From Luteimonas deserti (GTDB lineage: Bacteria > Pseudomonadota > Gammaproteobacteria > Xanthomonadales > Xanthomonadaceae): a stretch of DNA of 64,000 bases. This document shows positions 21,887 to 31,864 of the stretch, in pieces; the first letter of the stretch is position 1; each line of letters begins with the position of its first letter. A model generated the notes under the pieces. It made no database searches. It was given only the letters and a program-made list of their open reading frames with translations, and had not been told where the DNA came from. Made by a program: the position numbers and the translations under genes. Where the stretch lies: positions 62,001 to 126,000 of the forward strand of contig NZ_JACCJZ010000016.1 in NCBI RefSeq assembly GCF_013425765.1, read 5' to 3'.

Positions 21887-23202
21887 GCGGAACTCCCGGC
21901 GCCGAACGACGGCTCGACGCGCTGGCGCAGCCGGCTCGTGCCGCGTACCGGCGTGGCCGGTGCGACGGGCAATGGCGGCTGGGTGGTGGGGGGAAGCGGC
22001 GCGGCCGGTGCGGGCACCGCGGTCTCGCCGCGGAGGCGGGCGACCTGGCGCTGCGCGCGGTCGAGCTCGAAGGACACGCGCAGCAGCAGGCCGAGCGCGA
22101 CGCAGGTCATCATCACGCTGGAGCCACCGGACGACACCAGCGGCAGGGTCAGCCCCTTGGTGGGCAGCAGGCCGAGATTGACCCCGATCGACACCAGACT
22201 CTGCATGCCGAGCATCAGCGACACGCCGAAGGCGCAGTAGCCGGCGAAGTGGCGCCGCATCTCGACGCATTTCAGACCGATCCAGAGCCCCCGCCCGACC
22301 AGCGCCGCGAACAGCAGCACGACGAGGCACACACCGACGAAGCCGAGTTCCTCCGCCAGTACCGAGAAGATGAAGTCGGTATGCGCTTCGGGCAGATAGG
22401 AGAGTTTCTGTACCGATGCGCCGAGGCCGACGCCGGTCAGCTCACCACGACCCACGGCCATCAGCGCATTGCTGAGCTGGTAGCCCGCGCCGAGCTGGTC
22501 CTCCCAGGGATCCATGAACGAGGTGATGCGGCGCAGCCGGTACGGCTCGATCACCGCCACCAGCACGACCGCGGGCAGCAGCAGCAGGATCGGCAGCATC
22601 ATCCGCTTGAGATGGCCGCCACCGAGCACCAGCATGCCGGCCGTCGCACCGAGCAGCAGCATCGAGGAACCGAAATCGGGCTGCAGCAGCAACAGCACGA
22701 CCAGCACCACGGCCACGCCGATCGGCTTGAGCATCGCGCCCCAGGTCGCATTGACCTCGTCGCGGAAGCGCACCAGATAGCTCGCCAGCCAGACGATGTA
22801 GATGACCTTGACCGCTTCGACCACCTGGAAATTCGACACGCCGAGGGTGATCCAGCGGTGCGCGCCGTTGACCGAGCGTCCGAGGCCCGGCACGAACACC
22901 AGCAACAGCAGGCCCGCGCACATCACCAGCACGAAGCGGTCGTACTTCTCGATCGTCCGCAGCTCGGTGCGCATCACCGCGATGGCGAGCCCCAGGCCGA
23001 GGGCCAGAAAGGCCAGATGACGGGTGAGGAAGTAGTAGCGGCCGACCGCCAGGTCCTCGCCGATGGCGATCGAGCTCGAGGCGACCATGATCACGCCCAG
23101 CGTGGCGATCGCGATCACCAGTCCGAGCAGCCACGGGTCGAACCGGCCGTGGATCTCGTCGAGGCGCGTGGCCTGGTGCGCGTTGTCGCGGATGCCGGCC
23201 AT
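21883..23202 (-). CDS. ftsW: FtsW, SEDS-family septal glycosyltransferase
   Basis: The 439-residue polytopic protein polymerises lipid II glycan at the septum with FtsI. About ten membrane spans are visible. It shows [19 protein letters not shown] (helix 4 region), [13 protein letters not shown] (with the essential Asp of SEDS proteins), [21 protein letters not shown] loop, [16 protein letters not shown] and the C-terminal [10 protein letters not shown] motif. A cytoplasmic tail of about 60 residues rich in Pro and Ala ends the protein. It starts at ATG 23202, overlapping the mraY stop (TGATG). Confidence 0.97.
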   Translation of the reverse strand: MAGIRDNAHQATRLDEIHGRFDPWLLGLVIAIATLGVIMVASSSIAIGEDLAVGRYYFLTRHLAFLALGLGLAIAVMRTELRTIEKYDRFVLVMCAGLLLLVFVPGLGRSVNGAHRWITLGVSNFQVVEAVKVIYIVWLASYLVRFRDEVNATWGAMLKPIGVAVVLVVLLLLQPDFGSSMLLLGATAGMLVLGGGHLKRMMLPILLLLPAVVLVAVIEPYRLRRITSFMDPWEDQLGAGYQLSNALMAVGRGELTGVGLGASVQKLSYLPEAHTDFIFSVLAEELGFVGVCLVVLLFAALVGRGLWIGLKCVEMRRHFAGYCAFGVSLMLGMQSLVSIGVNLGLLPTKGLTLPLVSSGGSSVMMTCVALGLLLRVSFELDRAQRQVARLRGETAVPAPAAPLPPTTQPPLPVAPATPVRGTSRLRQRVEPSFGAGSSA

Positions 23203-24287
23203 CAGCGCACCTTCAACGTGGCGAGGCCGACGAGCACCAGCACCACCGAAATGATCCAGAAGCGCACGATCACGCGCGGCTCGGGCCAGCCCTTGAGCTC
23301 GAAGTGGTGATGGATCGGCGCCATGCGGAACACGCGCTTGCCGGTCAGCTTGAAGCTGGCGACCTGGATAATCACCGACAGCGTCTCGATGACGAAGATG
23401 CCGCCCATGATCACCAGCACCAGCTCCTGGCGCACGATCACCGCCATGGTGCCGAGCACCGCGCCGAGCGCCAGCGCGCCGATGTCGCCCATGAACACCA
23501 TCGCCGGATAGGTGTTGAACCACAGAAAGCCCAGCCCCGCCCCGGCGATCGCCGCGCAGATGATCACGAGCTCGCCCGCGCCGGGCACCTGCGGAATCTG
23601 CAGATAGCTTGAGAACACGGCGTTGCCCGAGGCGTAGGCGAAGACGCCCAGACCGCAGGCCACCAGCACGGTCGGCATGATCGCCAGGCCGTCGAGGCCG
23701 TCGGTGAGGTTGACCGCATTGGAGAAGCCGACGATCCAGAAATAGGCGATCGCCACGAAGCTGATGCCGGCCAGCGGCAGCGCGATCGACTTGAACAGCG
23801 GCACGTAAAACGTGGTCGCGGCCGGCACGTCCGCATAGAGATACAGGTACAGGCCGGCCGCGAGCCCGAACACCGACTGCAGCAGGTACTTCCAGCGCGA
23901 CTTCAATCCGTTCGGATCGCGGCGGACGATCTTGATCCAGTCGTCGTACCAGCCGATCGCGCCGAAGGCGACCATCACCGCCAGCACCACCCACACGTAC
24001 TTGTTGCGCAGGTCCGCCCACAGCAGCACCGAGGCGAGCACCGTGATCAGGATCAGGGCGCCGCCCATGGTCGGCGTGCCGGCCTTGGAGAAATGCGTTT
24101 GCGGACCGTCGCTGCGGATCGGCTGGCCGCCCTTGTACTGGGCGAGCCGGCGGATCACCGCCGGGCCCAGCCACAGCGACAGCATCAGCGCGGTCAATGC
24201 AGCCAGGATGCCGCGCAGGGTGAGGTATTCGAACAACGTGAACACGTCGTCCAGGCCCTGCAGCCAGCGGGCGAGTTCAAGCAGCAT
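23202..24287 (-). CDS. mraY: MraY, phospho-MurNAc-pentapeptide translocase
   Basis: This 361-residue membrane enzyme transfers phospho-MurNAc-pentapeptide to undecaprenyl phosphate to make lipid I. It shows [28 protein letters not shown] (DD motif), [13 protein letters not shown] (NxxNxxDGxDGL site), [20 protein letters not shown] and the [11 protein letters not shown] histidine cluster. Ten spans are expected. It overlaps the end of murF by 11 bases. [12 protein letters not shown] is the usual start. Confidence 0.98.
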   Translation of the reverse strand: MLLELARWLQGLDDVFTLFEYLTLRGILAALTALMLSLWLGPAVIRRLAQYKGGQPIRSDGPQTHFSKAGTPTMGGALILITVLASVLLWADLRNKYVWVVLAVMVAFGAIGWYDDWIKIVRRDPNGLKSRWKYLLQSVFGLAAGLYLYLYADVPAATTFYVPLFKSIALPLAGISFVAIAYFWIVGFSNAVNLTDGLDGLAIMPTVLVACGLGVFAYASGNAVFSSYLQIPQVPGAGELVIICAAIAGAGLGFLWFNTYPAMVFMGDIGALALGAVLGTMAVIVRQELVLVIMGGIFVIETLSVIIQVASFKLTGKRVFRMAPIHHHFELKGWPEPRVIVRFWIISVVLVLVGLATLKVR

Positions 24288-25659
24288 CGTGGGGTCCTTG
24301 TGCAGCGAGCAGGGCGTCGACCACCCGGTCCATCGCGCTGCCGCGCGAGCCCTTCACCAGCACGCGCGCCGCGCCGTGCAGATCGGCGCGCACGGCGTCG
24401 GCGAGCGCCGCATGTGTGTCGAAGTGCCGCCCGCCTTCGCCGAAGGCGGTTGCGGCCGCGGCACTGAGCGGTCCCAGCGCGTAGAGACGGGCCAGCCCGG
24501 CCGTGCGCGCACGCAATCCGGCCTGTGCGTGCATGGCCTCGCCGTCCGCACCGAGCTCGCGCATGTCGCCCAGCACCAGCCAGCGCTCGCCGTCGAGTGC
24601 GGCCAGGGTGTCGATCGCGGCCAGCAGCGAGCCCGGATTGGCGTTGTAGCTGTCGTCGATCAGCAGGGCGCCGTCCGCGAGCGTGTGCCGCACCAGACGC
24701 CCGGCCACACCCTGCGATGCGGCGAGGCCCTCGACGATGCTGGCCAACGGCACACCGGCCGCGACCGCGATCGCGGTCGCGGCCAGCGCGTTGCGCACGT
24801 TGTGCCGCCCCGGCAGAGGCACGCTCGCATCGGCGTCGCCGAGCGGCGTGTGCAGGCGGAAGCGCGAGCCGAGCGCATCGGCGCGCAGGTCGGTCGCGAC
24901 GACGTCGGCGCTGCTGTCGAGCGCGAAACGCAGCAGGCGCCGGCCATGGGCGCGCTGGGCGAAATACGGTGCGAAGGCATCGTCGGCGTTGATCACCGCG
25001 GTCCCGTCGGCAGGCAGCGCGTCGTAGATGGCCGCCTTGGTATCGGCGATGCCGAGCAGGCTGCCCATGCGCTCCAGGTGCGCGGGCGCGATGTTGTTGA
25101 CCAGGGCGATGTCGGGCCGCGCGATCCGGGCGAGATAGGCGATGTCCCCGGGCTGCCCGGCACCCATTTCGTACACGGCGTAGCGCGCGTCGTCCGGCGC
25201 ATCGAGCACCGACAGCGGCAGCCCGATCTCGTTGTTGAGATTGCCCGGGTTGAAACAGGTCGGCGCATGCCGGCCGAGCACGGCCGCCACCAGCTGTTTG
25301 ACGCTGGTCTTGCCGTTGCTGCCGGTGATGCCGATCACCGTGGCGGTGCGCTGCCGCTGCACGGCGCCGGCGAGCGTGCCGAGGGCCTCGAGCGGGTCGG
25401 CGACCACGATCTGCGGCAGCGCACTGTCCAGCACGCGCGCCACCAGCGCGCCGCACGCGCCGAACTCACGCGCTTCGGCCACGTGGTCGTGGCCGTCGAA
25501 GCGTGGTCCGCGCAGCGCGACGAACAGGCGTGCGCCGCGGTCGTCCGACGCGAGACGACGGGTATCGGTGACCAGCGTGTCCACCTGTACCGCGCCGTCG
25601 CTCCCGTGCAGGCGGCCATTGACCAGCTGGGCGATCCGGGCGAGCGACATCGGGATCAT
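24277..25659 (-). CDS. murF: MurF, UDP-MurNAc-tripeptide--D-alanyl-D-alanine ligase
   Basis: The 460-residue ligase completes the pentapeptide by adding D-Ala-D-Ala. Visible are [20 protein letters not shown] (N-terminal domain), the P-loop GSNGKTS at 114-120, [15 protein letters not shown] (the MurF version of the metal site), and [13 protein letters not shown], a MurF signature. ATG 25659 overlaps the murE stop as ATGA; MSLARI three codons later is an alternative start. Confidence 0.97.
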   Translation of the reverse strand: MIPMSLARIAQLVNGRLHGSDGAVQVDTLVTDTRRLASDDRGARLFVALRGPRFDGHDHVAEAREFGACGALVARVLDSALPQIVVADPLEALGTLAGAVQRQRTATVIGITGSNGKTSVKQLVAAVLGRHAPTCFNPGNLNNEIGLPLSVLDAPDDARYAVYEMGAGQPGDIAYLARIARPDIALVNNIAPAHLERMGSLLGIADTKAAIYDALPADGTAVINADDAFAPYFAQRAHGRRLLRFALDSSADVVATDLRADALGSRFRLHTPLGDADASVPLPGRHNVRNALAATAIAVAAGVPLASIVEGLAASQGVAGRLVRHTLADGALLIDDSYNANPGSLLAAIDTLAALDGERWLVLGDMRELGADGEAMHAQAGLRARTAGLARLYALGPLSAAAATAFGEGGRHFDTHAALADAVRADLHGAARVLVKGSRGSAMDRVVDALLAAQGPHDAA

Positions 25660-27146
25660 CGCGACACCTCCGCAGTGCGTGCAGCCAGTGCGGCCTGGGC
25701 GACCAGACGGTCGTCGAAGGCATGCTGCACGCCGGCGATCTCCTGGTACGTCTCGTGTCCCTTCCCGGCAATCAGCACGATGTCGCCCGGCCGCGCTTCG
25801 GCGATCGCCCGCTCGATCGCGCGTCGGCGGTCGCGCTCGACGACGACCGCGTCGGGCCTCGTGAAGCCGGCCAGGATGTCGGCCACGATCGCGTCGCCAT
25901 CCTCGTTGCGCGGATTGTCATCGGTGACGATCACCCGGTCGGCCTGCGCCTCCGCGATCGCGGCCATCTGCGGACGCTTGCCGGCATCGCGCTCGCCGCC
26001 GCAGCCGAACACGCAGACCAGCGCTCCGCGTAGATGACCGCGCAGCGAGCGCAGGGCCTGATCCAGCGGATCGGGTTTGTGCGAATAGTCGACCACCACC
26101 AGCGGCAGCTCCGCGCCGCCGCCGAAGCGGTTCATGCGGCCGGGGATCGGCTGAAGCGCGGCCAATGTCGCCAGGACGGTCGCTGCGGGCCGGCCGAGCG
26201 CGGTGAGCACGCCGGCCACTGTCAGCAGGTTGTCAACGTTGAAGCGCCCGAGCAGCGGTGAGCGCAGCGGATGCCAGACGCCGTCGAGACGCAACTCGAA
26301 TGCCAGGCCATCGGCATCCAGCACGATGGCGCGTGCCGCGAGGTCGGCGTCCGCGCGACCGGCGGCACTGACCGTCAGCGCACGCACGTCGCCGGCGAGC
26401 CGTGCCGGAAGCGCCGCGCCGAAGGCGTCGTCGATGTTGACGACCGCCGCGGTCAGGCCCTCGCGGACGAACAGCTTCGCCTTCGCTCCGCCGTAGGCGG
26501 CCATGTCGCCGTGGTAATCGAGATGGTCGCGGGTGAGGTTGGTGAACACCGCGACGTCGTAATGCACCGCGTCCACGCGGCCCTGATCGAGCGCATGCGA
26601 ACTGACTTCCATCGCCACCGCCGCGGCACCTGCATCACGCAGCTCGGCGAGTAGGGCATGCGTCTGCAACACCAGGGGCGTGGTGAAGCCGGTCGGCGTC
26701 ACCGCGCCATGCAAGCCGGCGCCGAGCGTGCCGATGGTGCCGGCGCGCAGGCCCAGTGTCTCGAACGCCTGGGCCAGCAACTGCACCGTCGAGGTCTTCC
26801 CGCTGGTGCCGGTCACGCCGACCATGGTCATCGCCCGCGAGGGCTGGCCATGCAGCGCATGCGCCATCGCGCCGAGGCGCGCGCGCAGTCCGGTCACCGC
26901 GATCGCATCCATCGGCGGCGGCGGGACATCCCCCGGCACCGGGGGTTCGAACAGGATGGCGCTGGCGCCGGCGGCACGCACCTGCGCGGCGAAATGCAGA
27001 CCATGGGTGCCGAAGCCGTCGATCGCGACGAACGCATCACCCGGACGCACCGCTCGGCTGTCCTGGACGAGGCCGGTCACCACCGTGTCGTCGGGCACCG
27101 TGGCCACGTCCGGCAGCAGATCGCGCAGGGTCATGGCCGGGCTCAC
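25656..27146 (-). CDS. murE: MurE, UDP-MurNAc-dipeptide--meso-diaminopimelate ligase
   Basis: The 496-residue ligase adds the third residue of the stem peptide. It shows [17 protein letters not shown] (UDP site), the P-loop GTSGKTS at 113-119, [15 protein letters not shown], and [14 protein letters not shown]; the DNPR motif marks enzymes specific for meso-diaminopimelate. I chose GTG 27146, which overlaps the ftsI stop as GTGA and gives the expected N-terminus before [11 protein letters not shown] 27134, four codons later, is also possible. Confidence 0.97.
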   Translation of the reverse strand: MSPAMTLRDLLPDVATVPDDTVVTGLVQDSRAVRPGDAFVAIDGFGTHGLHFAAQVRAAGASAILFEPPVPGDVPPPPMDAIAVTGLRARLGAMAHALHGQPSRAMTMVGVTGTSGKTSTVQLLAQAFETLGLRAGTIGTLGAGLHGAVTPTGFTTPLVLQTHALLAELRDAGAAAVAMEVSSHALDQGRVDAVHYDVAVFTNLTRDHLDYHGDMAAYGGAKAKLFVREGLTAAVVNIDDAFGAALPARLAGDVRALTVSAAGRADADLAARAIVLDADGLAFELRLDGVWHPLRSPLLGRFNVDNLLTVAGVLTALGRPAATVLATLAALQPIPGRMNRFGGGAELPLVVVDYSHKPDPLDQALRSLRGHLRGALVCVFGCGGERDAGKRPQMAAIAEAQADRVIVTDDNPRNEDGDAIVADILAGFTRPDAVVVERDRRRAIERAIAEARPGDIVLIAGKGHETYQEIAGVQHAFDDRLVAQAALAARTAEVSR

Positions 27147-29014
27147 GGCTGACCCCCGGGGCCACGCGCGGCGATGACCGGCGCGGTCTCGATGGGCGCC
27201 GGCGCCGCCGGCGCAGGCCGCGCGGGCGATGCCGGACGCGCCTCGGCGCGGGCCCGGCGCGCATCGTTGGCGGCCTGCGCGGCCAGCCAGGTATCGATGT
27301 CGTCGGGCGGCACGTCCATCAACCGCAGCGCGCCCTCCATGACCCGCTGGAACACCGGCGCCGAGACGTAGCCACCGCCGTACATGTTGCGCGAGGTGTC
27401 GGGGTCGTCGATGACCACGGCCATCGCGAAGCGCGGATTCTCCACCGGCACCAGGCCGGCGAAGAACGCGACGTAGCGGCGGTCGTAGCCGCCGCCGCTG
27501 GCCTTGCGCGCGGTGCCGGTCTTGCCGGCGACGTGGTAGCCGAGGATCGCCGCGCGCGTGGCGGTGCCGCCCGGCTCGGTCACGGTCTGCATCATCCGCA
27601 CGATCTCGTCGGCGATGCCCGGATCGAGCACCTGCCGCGCCTCGCCCGGATGGCCCTTGACGAAGGTCGGCGTGATCGCCCGTCCGCGGTTGCCGAGCGT
27701 GGCGTAGGCGTGGGCGATCTGCAGCGGCGTCGCCGAGAGGCCGTAGCCGTAGGACATCGTCTGCTTGCTGGTGCCGCTCCAGCGCGACGGATCGGGAAAC
27801 AGCCCCGCCGCCTCGCCCGGAAAGCCGCTGCCGGTGCTCTGGCCGTAGCCCATGCGGCGCAGGAAGTCGTAGAACTCCTGGTTCTGCAGCTTCTGCACGA
27901 TCAGCGAGACGCCGACGTTCGAGCTCTTGGTGATGATGCCGGTCGTGTCGAGCACGCCGTAGTTGCGGAAGTCGCTGGTGCGGTAGCGGCCGTTCGGAAT
28001 CCAGCCCGGGCTGGTGTTGAACGTGCTCGTCGGGCTGATGATGCCCTTCTCCAGGCCCGCGGCCACGGTCAACGGCTTCATCGTCGAACCGGGCTCGATC
28101 AGATCGGTGACCGCGCGGTTGCGGTGCGCGTCGCGGTTTTCGCCGGTGACGCGGTTGTTGTTGTACGAAGGCAGGTTGGCCATCGCCAGCACTTCGCCGG
28201 TCGACACCTCGAGCACGACGATCGAACCGGCACTGGCGCCGGTTTCCTCGAGCGCGTGCTTGAGCTCGCGATAGGCGAGGAACTGGATGCGGCGGTCGAT
28301 GCTCAGCACCAGGTCCTTGCCCGGCTCGGCCGCGCGCACCAGGTTCACGTGCTCGACGATGCGGCCATGGCGGTCGCGGATCACGTTCTGCGCGCCCGGC
28401 TTGCCGGCCAGCCATTCGTCGAAGGCGAGCTCCACGCCTTCCTGGCCGCGATCGTCGATGTTGGTGAAGCCCAGCACGTGGGCCACCGCGTCGGCCTGCG
28501 GATAGAAGCGCCGGTACTCGCGCTGCGAGAACACACCGGGCACGCCGAGGTCGAGGACACGCTTGGCCGCCGCTGGACTGATCCGGCGGTGGCGCGGCAC
28601 GTACATGAACTCCTTCTCGGCGCGCTGCGACACCTCGCGCGCCAGATCCTCGACCGGCAGGCCGGTGGCCTGCGCCAGCTCCGGCAGGCGGTCGGGATGC
28701 TTGCTCAGCTCCTGCGGATTGATCCACAACGACTCGACCGGCGAGGAGATCGCCAGGGGCTCGCCGTTGCGGTCGGTGATCATGCCGCGCGAGGCCGGGA
28801 TCGGCACTTCGCGGCGCACACGCGCATCGGCCTTCTGCTGGTAGAACGCGTTGTCGATCAGCTGCAGGTCCACCGCGCGGCCCACCAGCGCCACGGCGCC
28901 CAGGCCCAGTGCGCCGCCGACCAGCATCAGACGCAGGCGCAGGTCGAACTGCGCGCGCTTGCGCGGCTTCTTGGCATGGCCGTCGCCGGCCTTGATGAAC
29001 CTGCGGAAGTTCAC
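27143..29014 (-). CDS. ftsI: FtsI (PBP3), septal peptidoglycan transpeptidase
   Basis: The 623-residue class B penicillin-binding protein cross-links septal wall. After a basic cytoplasmic stretch it has one span at about 27-50, a dimerisation/pedestal domain, and the transpeptidase domain with S310-x-x-K313 (STMK), S364-S365-N366 and K498-T-G. A Pro/Ala/Arg-rich tail of about 40 residues follows. I chose GTG 29014 ([10 protein letters not shown]) because it overlaps the ftsL stop as GTGA and gives family length. Confidence 0.97.
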   Translation of the reverse strand: MNFRRFIKAGDGHAKKPRKRAQFDLRLRLMLVGGALGLGAVALVGRAVDLQLIDNAFYQQKADARVRREVPIPASRGMITDRNGEPLAISSPVESLWINPQELSKHPDRLPELAQATGLPVEDLAREVSQRAEKEFMYVPRHRRISPAAAKRVLDLGVPGVFSQREYRRFYPQADAVAHVLGFTNIDDRGQEGVELAFDEWLAGKPGAQNVIRDRHGRIVEHVNLVRAAEPGKDLVLSIDRRIQFLAYRELKHALEETGASAGSIVVLEVSTGEVLAMANLPSYNNNRVTGENRDAHRNRAVTDLIEPGSTMKPLTVAAGLEKGIISPTSTFNTSPGWIPNGRYRTSDFRNYGVLDTTGIITKSSNVGVSLIVQKLQNQEFYDFLRRMGYGQSTGSGFPGEAAGLFPDPSRWSGTSKQTMSYGYGLSATPLQIAHAYATLGNRGRAITPTFVKGHPGEARQVLDPGIADEIVRMMQTVTEPGGTATRAAILGYHVAGKTGTARKASGGGYDRRYVAFFAGLVPVENPRFAMAVVIDDPDTSRNMYGGGYVSAPVFQRVMEGALRLMDVPPDDIDTWLAAQAANDARRARAEARPASPARPAPAAPAPIETAPVIAARGPGGQP

Positions 29015-29280
29015 GGCCGCACCACCACGATCTCGGCGGTCTCGGGAAAGCGCATGCCGAGGCGCTCGCGGGCGACCTGGTCCACGCGATTGCTCATCGC
29101 CCAGGTGGCCTGTTCGAGCTGCAGGCGGCCGAAATCGATGTTGAGCTCGTCGCGTGCGCGCTCCAGCCGCGTGAGCTGCACGTACAGCTGGCGGTAATCG
29201 TGGCGCGCATGCACCACGCCGATCGCGGTGACGATGTTCGCGGCCAGCAACACGGCGATCAGCAGGCGGCCGAAGGTCAT
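29011..29280 (-). CDS. ftsL: FtsL, small bitopic division protein
   Basis: This 89-residue inner-membrane protein has an N-terminal span ([18 protein letters not shown], about residues 5-22) and a periplasmic coiled coil with a leucine-zipper-like heptad ([18 protein letters not shown]). It acts with FtsB and FtsQ to activate FtsWI. It is identified mainly by size, topology and position between rsmH and ftsI. The start overlaps the rsmH stop as ATGA. Confidence 0.93.
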   Translation of the reverse strand: MTFGRLLIAVLLAANIVTAIGVVHARHDYRQLYVQLTRLERARDELNIDFGRLQLEQATWAMSNRVDQVARERLGMRFPETAEIVVVRP

Positions 29281-30248
29281 GCGGCACCGTCCGTCGCGCA
29301 TTTTTCGGCCACGCGCAACACGGCGCTGCGTGCGCGCGGGTTGGCGCGCAGTTCGCCGTCGTCGGCCTTGGTCGCGTCGGCGACGATGCGCAGGCGCGGT
29401 ACGAACGGCGCGGCCTCGGGCAGCCGACGGTTGCCGGCAGGCGCCTTGGCATGGCCGGCGATGAAGCGCTTGACGATGCGGTCTTCCAGCGAATGGAAGC
29501 TGATCACCGCGAGCCGGCCACCCGCACGCAAGGCGTCCAGCGCAGCGTCGAGGCCGGTTTCGAGATCGGCCAGCTCGCGATTGACGTGGATGCGGATCGC
29601 CTGGAACGAACGCGTCGCCGGATGGGTTTCCTTCTGGCCCGGCTTGCTGCGGCCGCGCGGAACATTGGCGGCGATCACCGCGGCCAGGTCGGCGGTGCGC
29701 AGGAACGGGGCCTCGGCGCGCCGGGCGACGATCGCGCGGGCGATACGCCGGCTCATGCGCTCCTCGCCATAGGTCCACAGCACGTCGGCGATCGCGCCCT
29801 CGTCGGCGCGCGCGATCCACTCGGCGGCGCTCTCGCCTGCGTCGGGATCCATGCGCATGTCCAGCGGCCCGTCCTTGCCGAAGCTGAAGCCGCGTTCGGC
29901 GACGTCGAGCTGCGGGGACGACACGCCGAGGTCGAACAGGACGCCGTCGAGCGGGGCGGCGGTCGCATCGTCCCAGTGGGCGAGATCGGCGAAGCTGCCC
30001 CGCCGGACCGCCACACGCGTGTCGTCGCCGAAGCGGGCCTGCGCCACCGCGATCGCTTCGGGATCCTTGTCCATCACCAGCAGCCGGCCATCGGCACCGA
30101 GGCGTTCCAGCACGCCGCCGGCGTGACCGCCGCGCCCGAACGTGCCGTCGAGGTAGCGTCCGTCCGCGTGTACGCGCAGACCTTCGAGGACTTGCGCATA
30201 CAGCACCGGAAGGTGGCCGGACGTGGCATCCGCACCACCCGCGGTCAC
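29277..30248 (-). CDS. rsmH: RsmH (MraW), 16S rRNA m4C1402 methyltransferase
   Basis: The 323-residue SAM-dependent enzyme N4-methylates C1402 of 16S rRNA. It shows [29 protein letters not shown] (SAM site), [23 protein letters not shown] and, at the C-terminus, [16 protein letters not shown] chose GTG 30248, which overlaps the mraZ stop as GTGA and leaves a short leader before the conserved HLPVL. Confidence 0.97.
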   Translation of the reverse strand: MTAGGADATSGHLPVLYAQVLEGLRVHADGRYLDGTFGRGGHAGGVLERLGADGRLLVMDKDPEAIAVAQARFGDDTRVAVRRGSFADLAHWDDATAAPLDGVLFDLGVSSPQLDVAERGFSFGKDGPLDMRMDPDAGESAAEWIARADEGAIADVLWTYGEERMSRRIARAIVARRAEAPFLRTADLAAVIAANVPRGRSKPGQKETHPATRSFQAIRIHVNRELADLETGLDAALDALRAGGRLAVISFHSLEDRIVKRFIAGHAKAPAGNRRLPEAAPFVPRLRIVADATKADDGELRANPRARSAVLRVAEKCATDGAA

Positions 30249-30694
30249 AACTGCAATCCTTCGAGATCGTCGCCCGCCATGTCGTCGTCGGTGAGCGTCT
30301 GCCGGATCTGGGCCTGGTGGGCCTGCTCGCTCCACAGTTCGAACTTGTCGCCCATCCCCACCAGCACCGCGCGACGCTCGATCCCCACGGTCGTGCGCTG
30401 GCTGGCCGGAATGCCGATCCGGCCGTTGCCGTCGGGTTCGACCTCCATCGCCGCGCCGACCAGCTTGAGCTGCAGCGTGCGATGGGTGGACCGGGTCCGC
30501 GGCAGGGCATTCACCTTGTCGCGCACCGCCTCCCAGACCGCATGCGGATAGAGATAGAGGCTGCCCGCGTCGAAGGGGTTGTAGGTCAGCACCAGGCGGT
30601 TGCCGCACTCGCGCGCGATCAGGTCCCGATAGGCGGTGGGAATCGCCAGTCGGCCCTTGTCGTCGATGGTGATGGCGGTCTCGCCCTGGAACAC
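30245..30694 (-). CDS. mraZ: MraZ, transcriptional regulator of the dcw cluster
   Basis: The 149-residue protein has two AbrB-like MraZ domains: [22 protein letters not shown] at the N-terminus (quoted here in part, about 2-20) and a second [12 protein letters not shown] unit at about 88-99. It forms a ring that binds TGGG-type repeats and represses its own operon in E. coli. The start is GTG 30694 with AGGA five bases upstream. It is the first gene of the dcw operon, directly behind a strong promoter and repeats that fit its operator. Confidence 0.96.
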   Translation of the reverse strand: MFQGETAITIDDKGRLAIPTAYRDLIARECGNRLVLTYNPFDAGSLYLYPHAVWEAVRDKVNALPRTRSTHRTLQLKLVGAAMEVEPDGNGRIGIPASQRTTVGIERRAVLVGMGDKFELWSEQAHQAQIRQTLTDDDMAGDDLEGLQL

Positions 30695-30740
30695 GTCGGT
30701 CCTGCCCGGTTGGCGCCCGTCTTGCGCGGGCTTGTGCGAC

Positions 30741-30780
30741 GGAAAACCACGAAATTCCCGGTTTTCCCACGAGGCGCCAC
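30741..30780 (-). promoter_or_regulatory. MraZ-box-like operator
   Basis: On the minus strand, four 10-base units start GTGGC, GTGGG, CGGGA and GTGGT at exactly 10-base intervals, just downstream of the mraZ promoter -10 box. The known E. coli MraZ site is a set of TGGGN repeats with 10-base period in the same position. Position and period fit; the individual repeats deviate at one or two bases. Confidence 0.6.
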
Positions 30781-30807
30781 CTTAGGACCGCTCCTGAGGG
30801 TTGTCAA
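30779..30807 (-). promoter_or_regulatory. Pmra promoter of the dcw operon
   Basis: TTGACA (30802-30807), a 17-base spacer and TAAGGT (30779-30784) on the minus strand make a near-consensus sigma-70 promoter about 85-110 bases before mraZ. It is the best promoter I can see in the window and heads the dcw genes, which have no gaps down to ftsA. Confidence 0.8.
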
Positions 30808-30877
30808 CAGCTTTCCCGCCCTGTTTTCGCCTGTTGCGTCAATGACTTGCAGCACTCTTCACAGACTTGTTCAAGGT

Positions 30878-30886
30878 TTATCCACA
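30878..30886 (+). promoter_or_regulatory. Perfect DnaA-box consensus TTATCCACA
   Basis: TTATCCACA matches the strong DnaA box exactly and lies about 70 bases upstream of the -35 of the dcw promoter. A single site only; binding is inferred from sequence. Confidence 0.4.
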
Positions 30887-30899
30887 AGCGTCTGTTTCG

Positions 30900-30914
30900 T
30901 CTCAAATTTTGAGA
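30900..30914. promoter_or_regulatory. AT-rich 15-base palindrome upstream of Pmra
   Basis: TCTCAAA-T-TTTGAGA is a perfect inverted repeat around one central base, 93 bases upstream of the -35 and 13 bases past the DnaA box. It looks like a dimeric regulator site; no regulator is assigned. The rest of the stretch from 30808 to 31119 shows no gene. Confidence 0.4.
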
Positions 30915-31119
30915 TCGGACGGCTTCAGCGCCCTGCACGTGACTCTCACGCGGCCTTTACGAAATCGTCACGGGGCGCGTGAGGGGCCGCCTACGGGAAC
31001 GGGTTTGGTTCGCGGAACTGCGCGACCATGCGATACGCGTGTCGACGAGCGGGTGGCCGCCTGCAAACCCTGCAGGCGACACGCGCCCGAAATCGCGGCG
31101 CTCAGGTCGGGGCGTTCCG

Positions 31120-31143
31120 AAAAAAAGGGTGGCGGAGCCGGCC
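31120..31143 (-). terminator. Intrinsic terminator of rnpB
   Basis: The 3' strand of the terminal rnpB helix (GCCGGCTCCGCC) is followed on the minus strand by ACCC and seven T residues, a normal end for an RNase P RNA transcript. Confidence 0.75.
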
Positions 31144-31497
31144 TGTAAGCCGGGTTCTGTCGTGGACAGTCATTCCTCTAGGCGCATCGTCACCGATACG
31201 CTCGAGCAACCTACCCGGACCCGACGCGGGCCGCGTCATGAGGTCCCTATTTGGTCTTGCTCCCGGTGGGGTTTGCCGTGCCGGCCTGTTACCAGGCTCG
31301 CGGTGCGCTCTTACCGCACCATTTCACCCTTGCCGTCCTGCCGGAGCAGTCTTGGGCGGTATCTTTCTGTTGCACTTTCCGTCGGCTCGCGCCGCCCAGG
31401 CGTTACCTGGCACCGTGCCCTGTGGAGCCCGGACTTTCCTCGGCATCGCCGGGCGCCGAAGCCCCCGGGATGACGCGACTGTCCAGCCGACTCCGCC
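31128..31497 (-). ncRNA. rnpB: RNase P RNA (type A)
   Basis: The catalytic RNA of RNase P, which matures tRNA 5' ends. On the minus strand the conserved core is plain: GAGGAAAGTCCGGGCTCC (CR-I), AACAGAAAGATACCGCC (CR-II/III region), and ACAGAACCCGGCTTACAG near the 3' end (CR-V). The ends GGCGGAGTCGGC and GCCGGCTCCGCC pair as helix P1. Length of about 370 is normal. It is transcribed towards mraZ and closed by a T7 terminator. Ends are placed by P1 pairing and by the -10 box at 31505-31510. Confidence 0.97.
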
Positions 31498-31504
31498 GGG
31501 GCGG

Positions 31505-31510
31505 ATTCTA
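31505..31510 (-). promoter_or_regulatory. -10 box of rnpB (TAGAAT)
   Basis: TAGAAT on the minus strand ends eight bases before the predicted 5' end of the RNA, exactly where a -10 element should lie. No good -35 is seen at 16-18 bases. Confidence 0.6.
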
Positions 31511-31864
31511 CACCGCGACGGGTGCGCCCGGTCCGCTCGTCCGCAACGCGCCATCGCGGGCACAGCGAGCGCGATGATCAGCAGAACCGCCACGCCCACG
31601 CCCCGGACGAACCGCCCGCGCAGCACCCGAAGCGCGTCATGCCCGGGCCCGGCAGCGGCCAGCGTCGGCAGCGGCGCGATACCGGCCATCCCCGGCACGA
31701 CGCCGATGAAGCCGAATCAACTGAGCGCACCGTGGCGCCTGCGGCGATCTGGGGAGATCCCGATCCCTGGAAGCACCATGCGGCTCCGCCAGCAAGGCGA
31801 CCGTGCACGCCGCAGCGCCCGGCGGGCGGACCGGGTCAGCGCAGGCCGGTCGGCCGTCGACACG
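31511..31864. other. Intergenic gap between rsmI and rnpB
   Basis: About 350 bases downstream of rsmI and upstream of rnpB. A minus-strand frame with one hydrophobic stretch (VAVLLIIALAVPAMA) exists but continues deep into rnpB, so I do not call it a gene. Nothing else is recognised. Confidence 0.5.

Noticed and set aside
30878..30886. Possible replication origin because of a perfect DnaA box
   Set aside because: Only one box is present, with no AT-rich unwinding element and no dnaA or dnaN nearby; a regulatory role is more likely.
31324..31698. A small minus-strand frame with one hydrophobic stretch
   Set aside because: It runs through the 5' half of rnpB and over its promoter.
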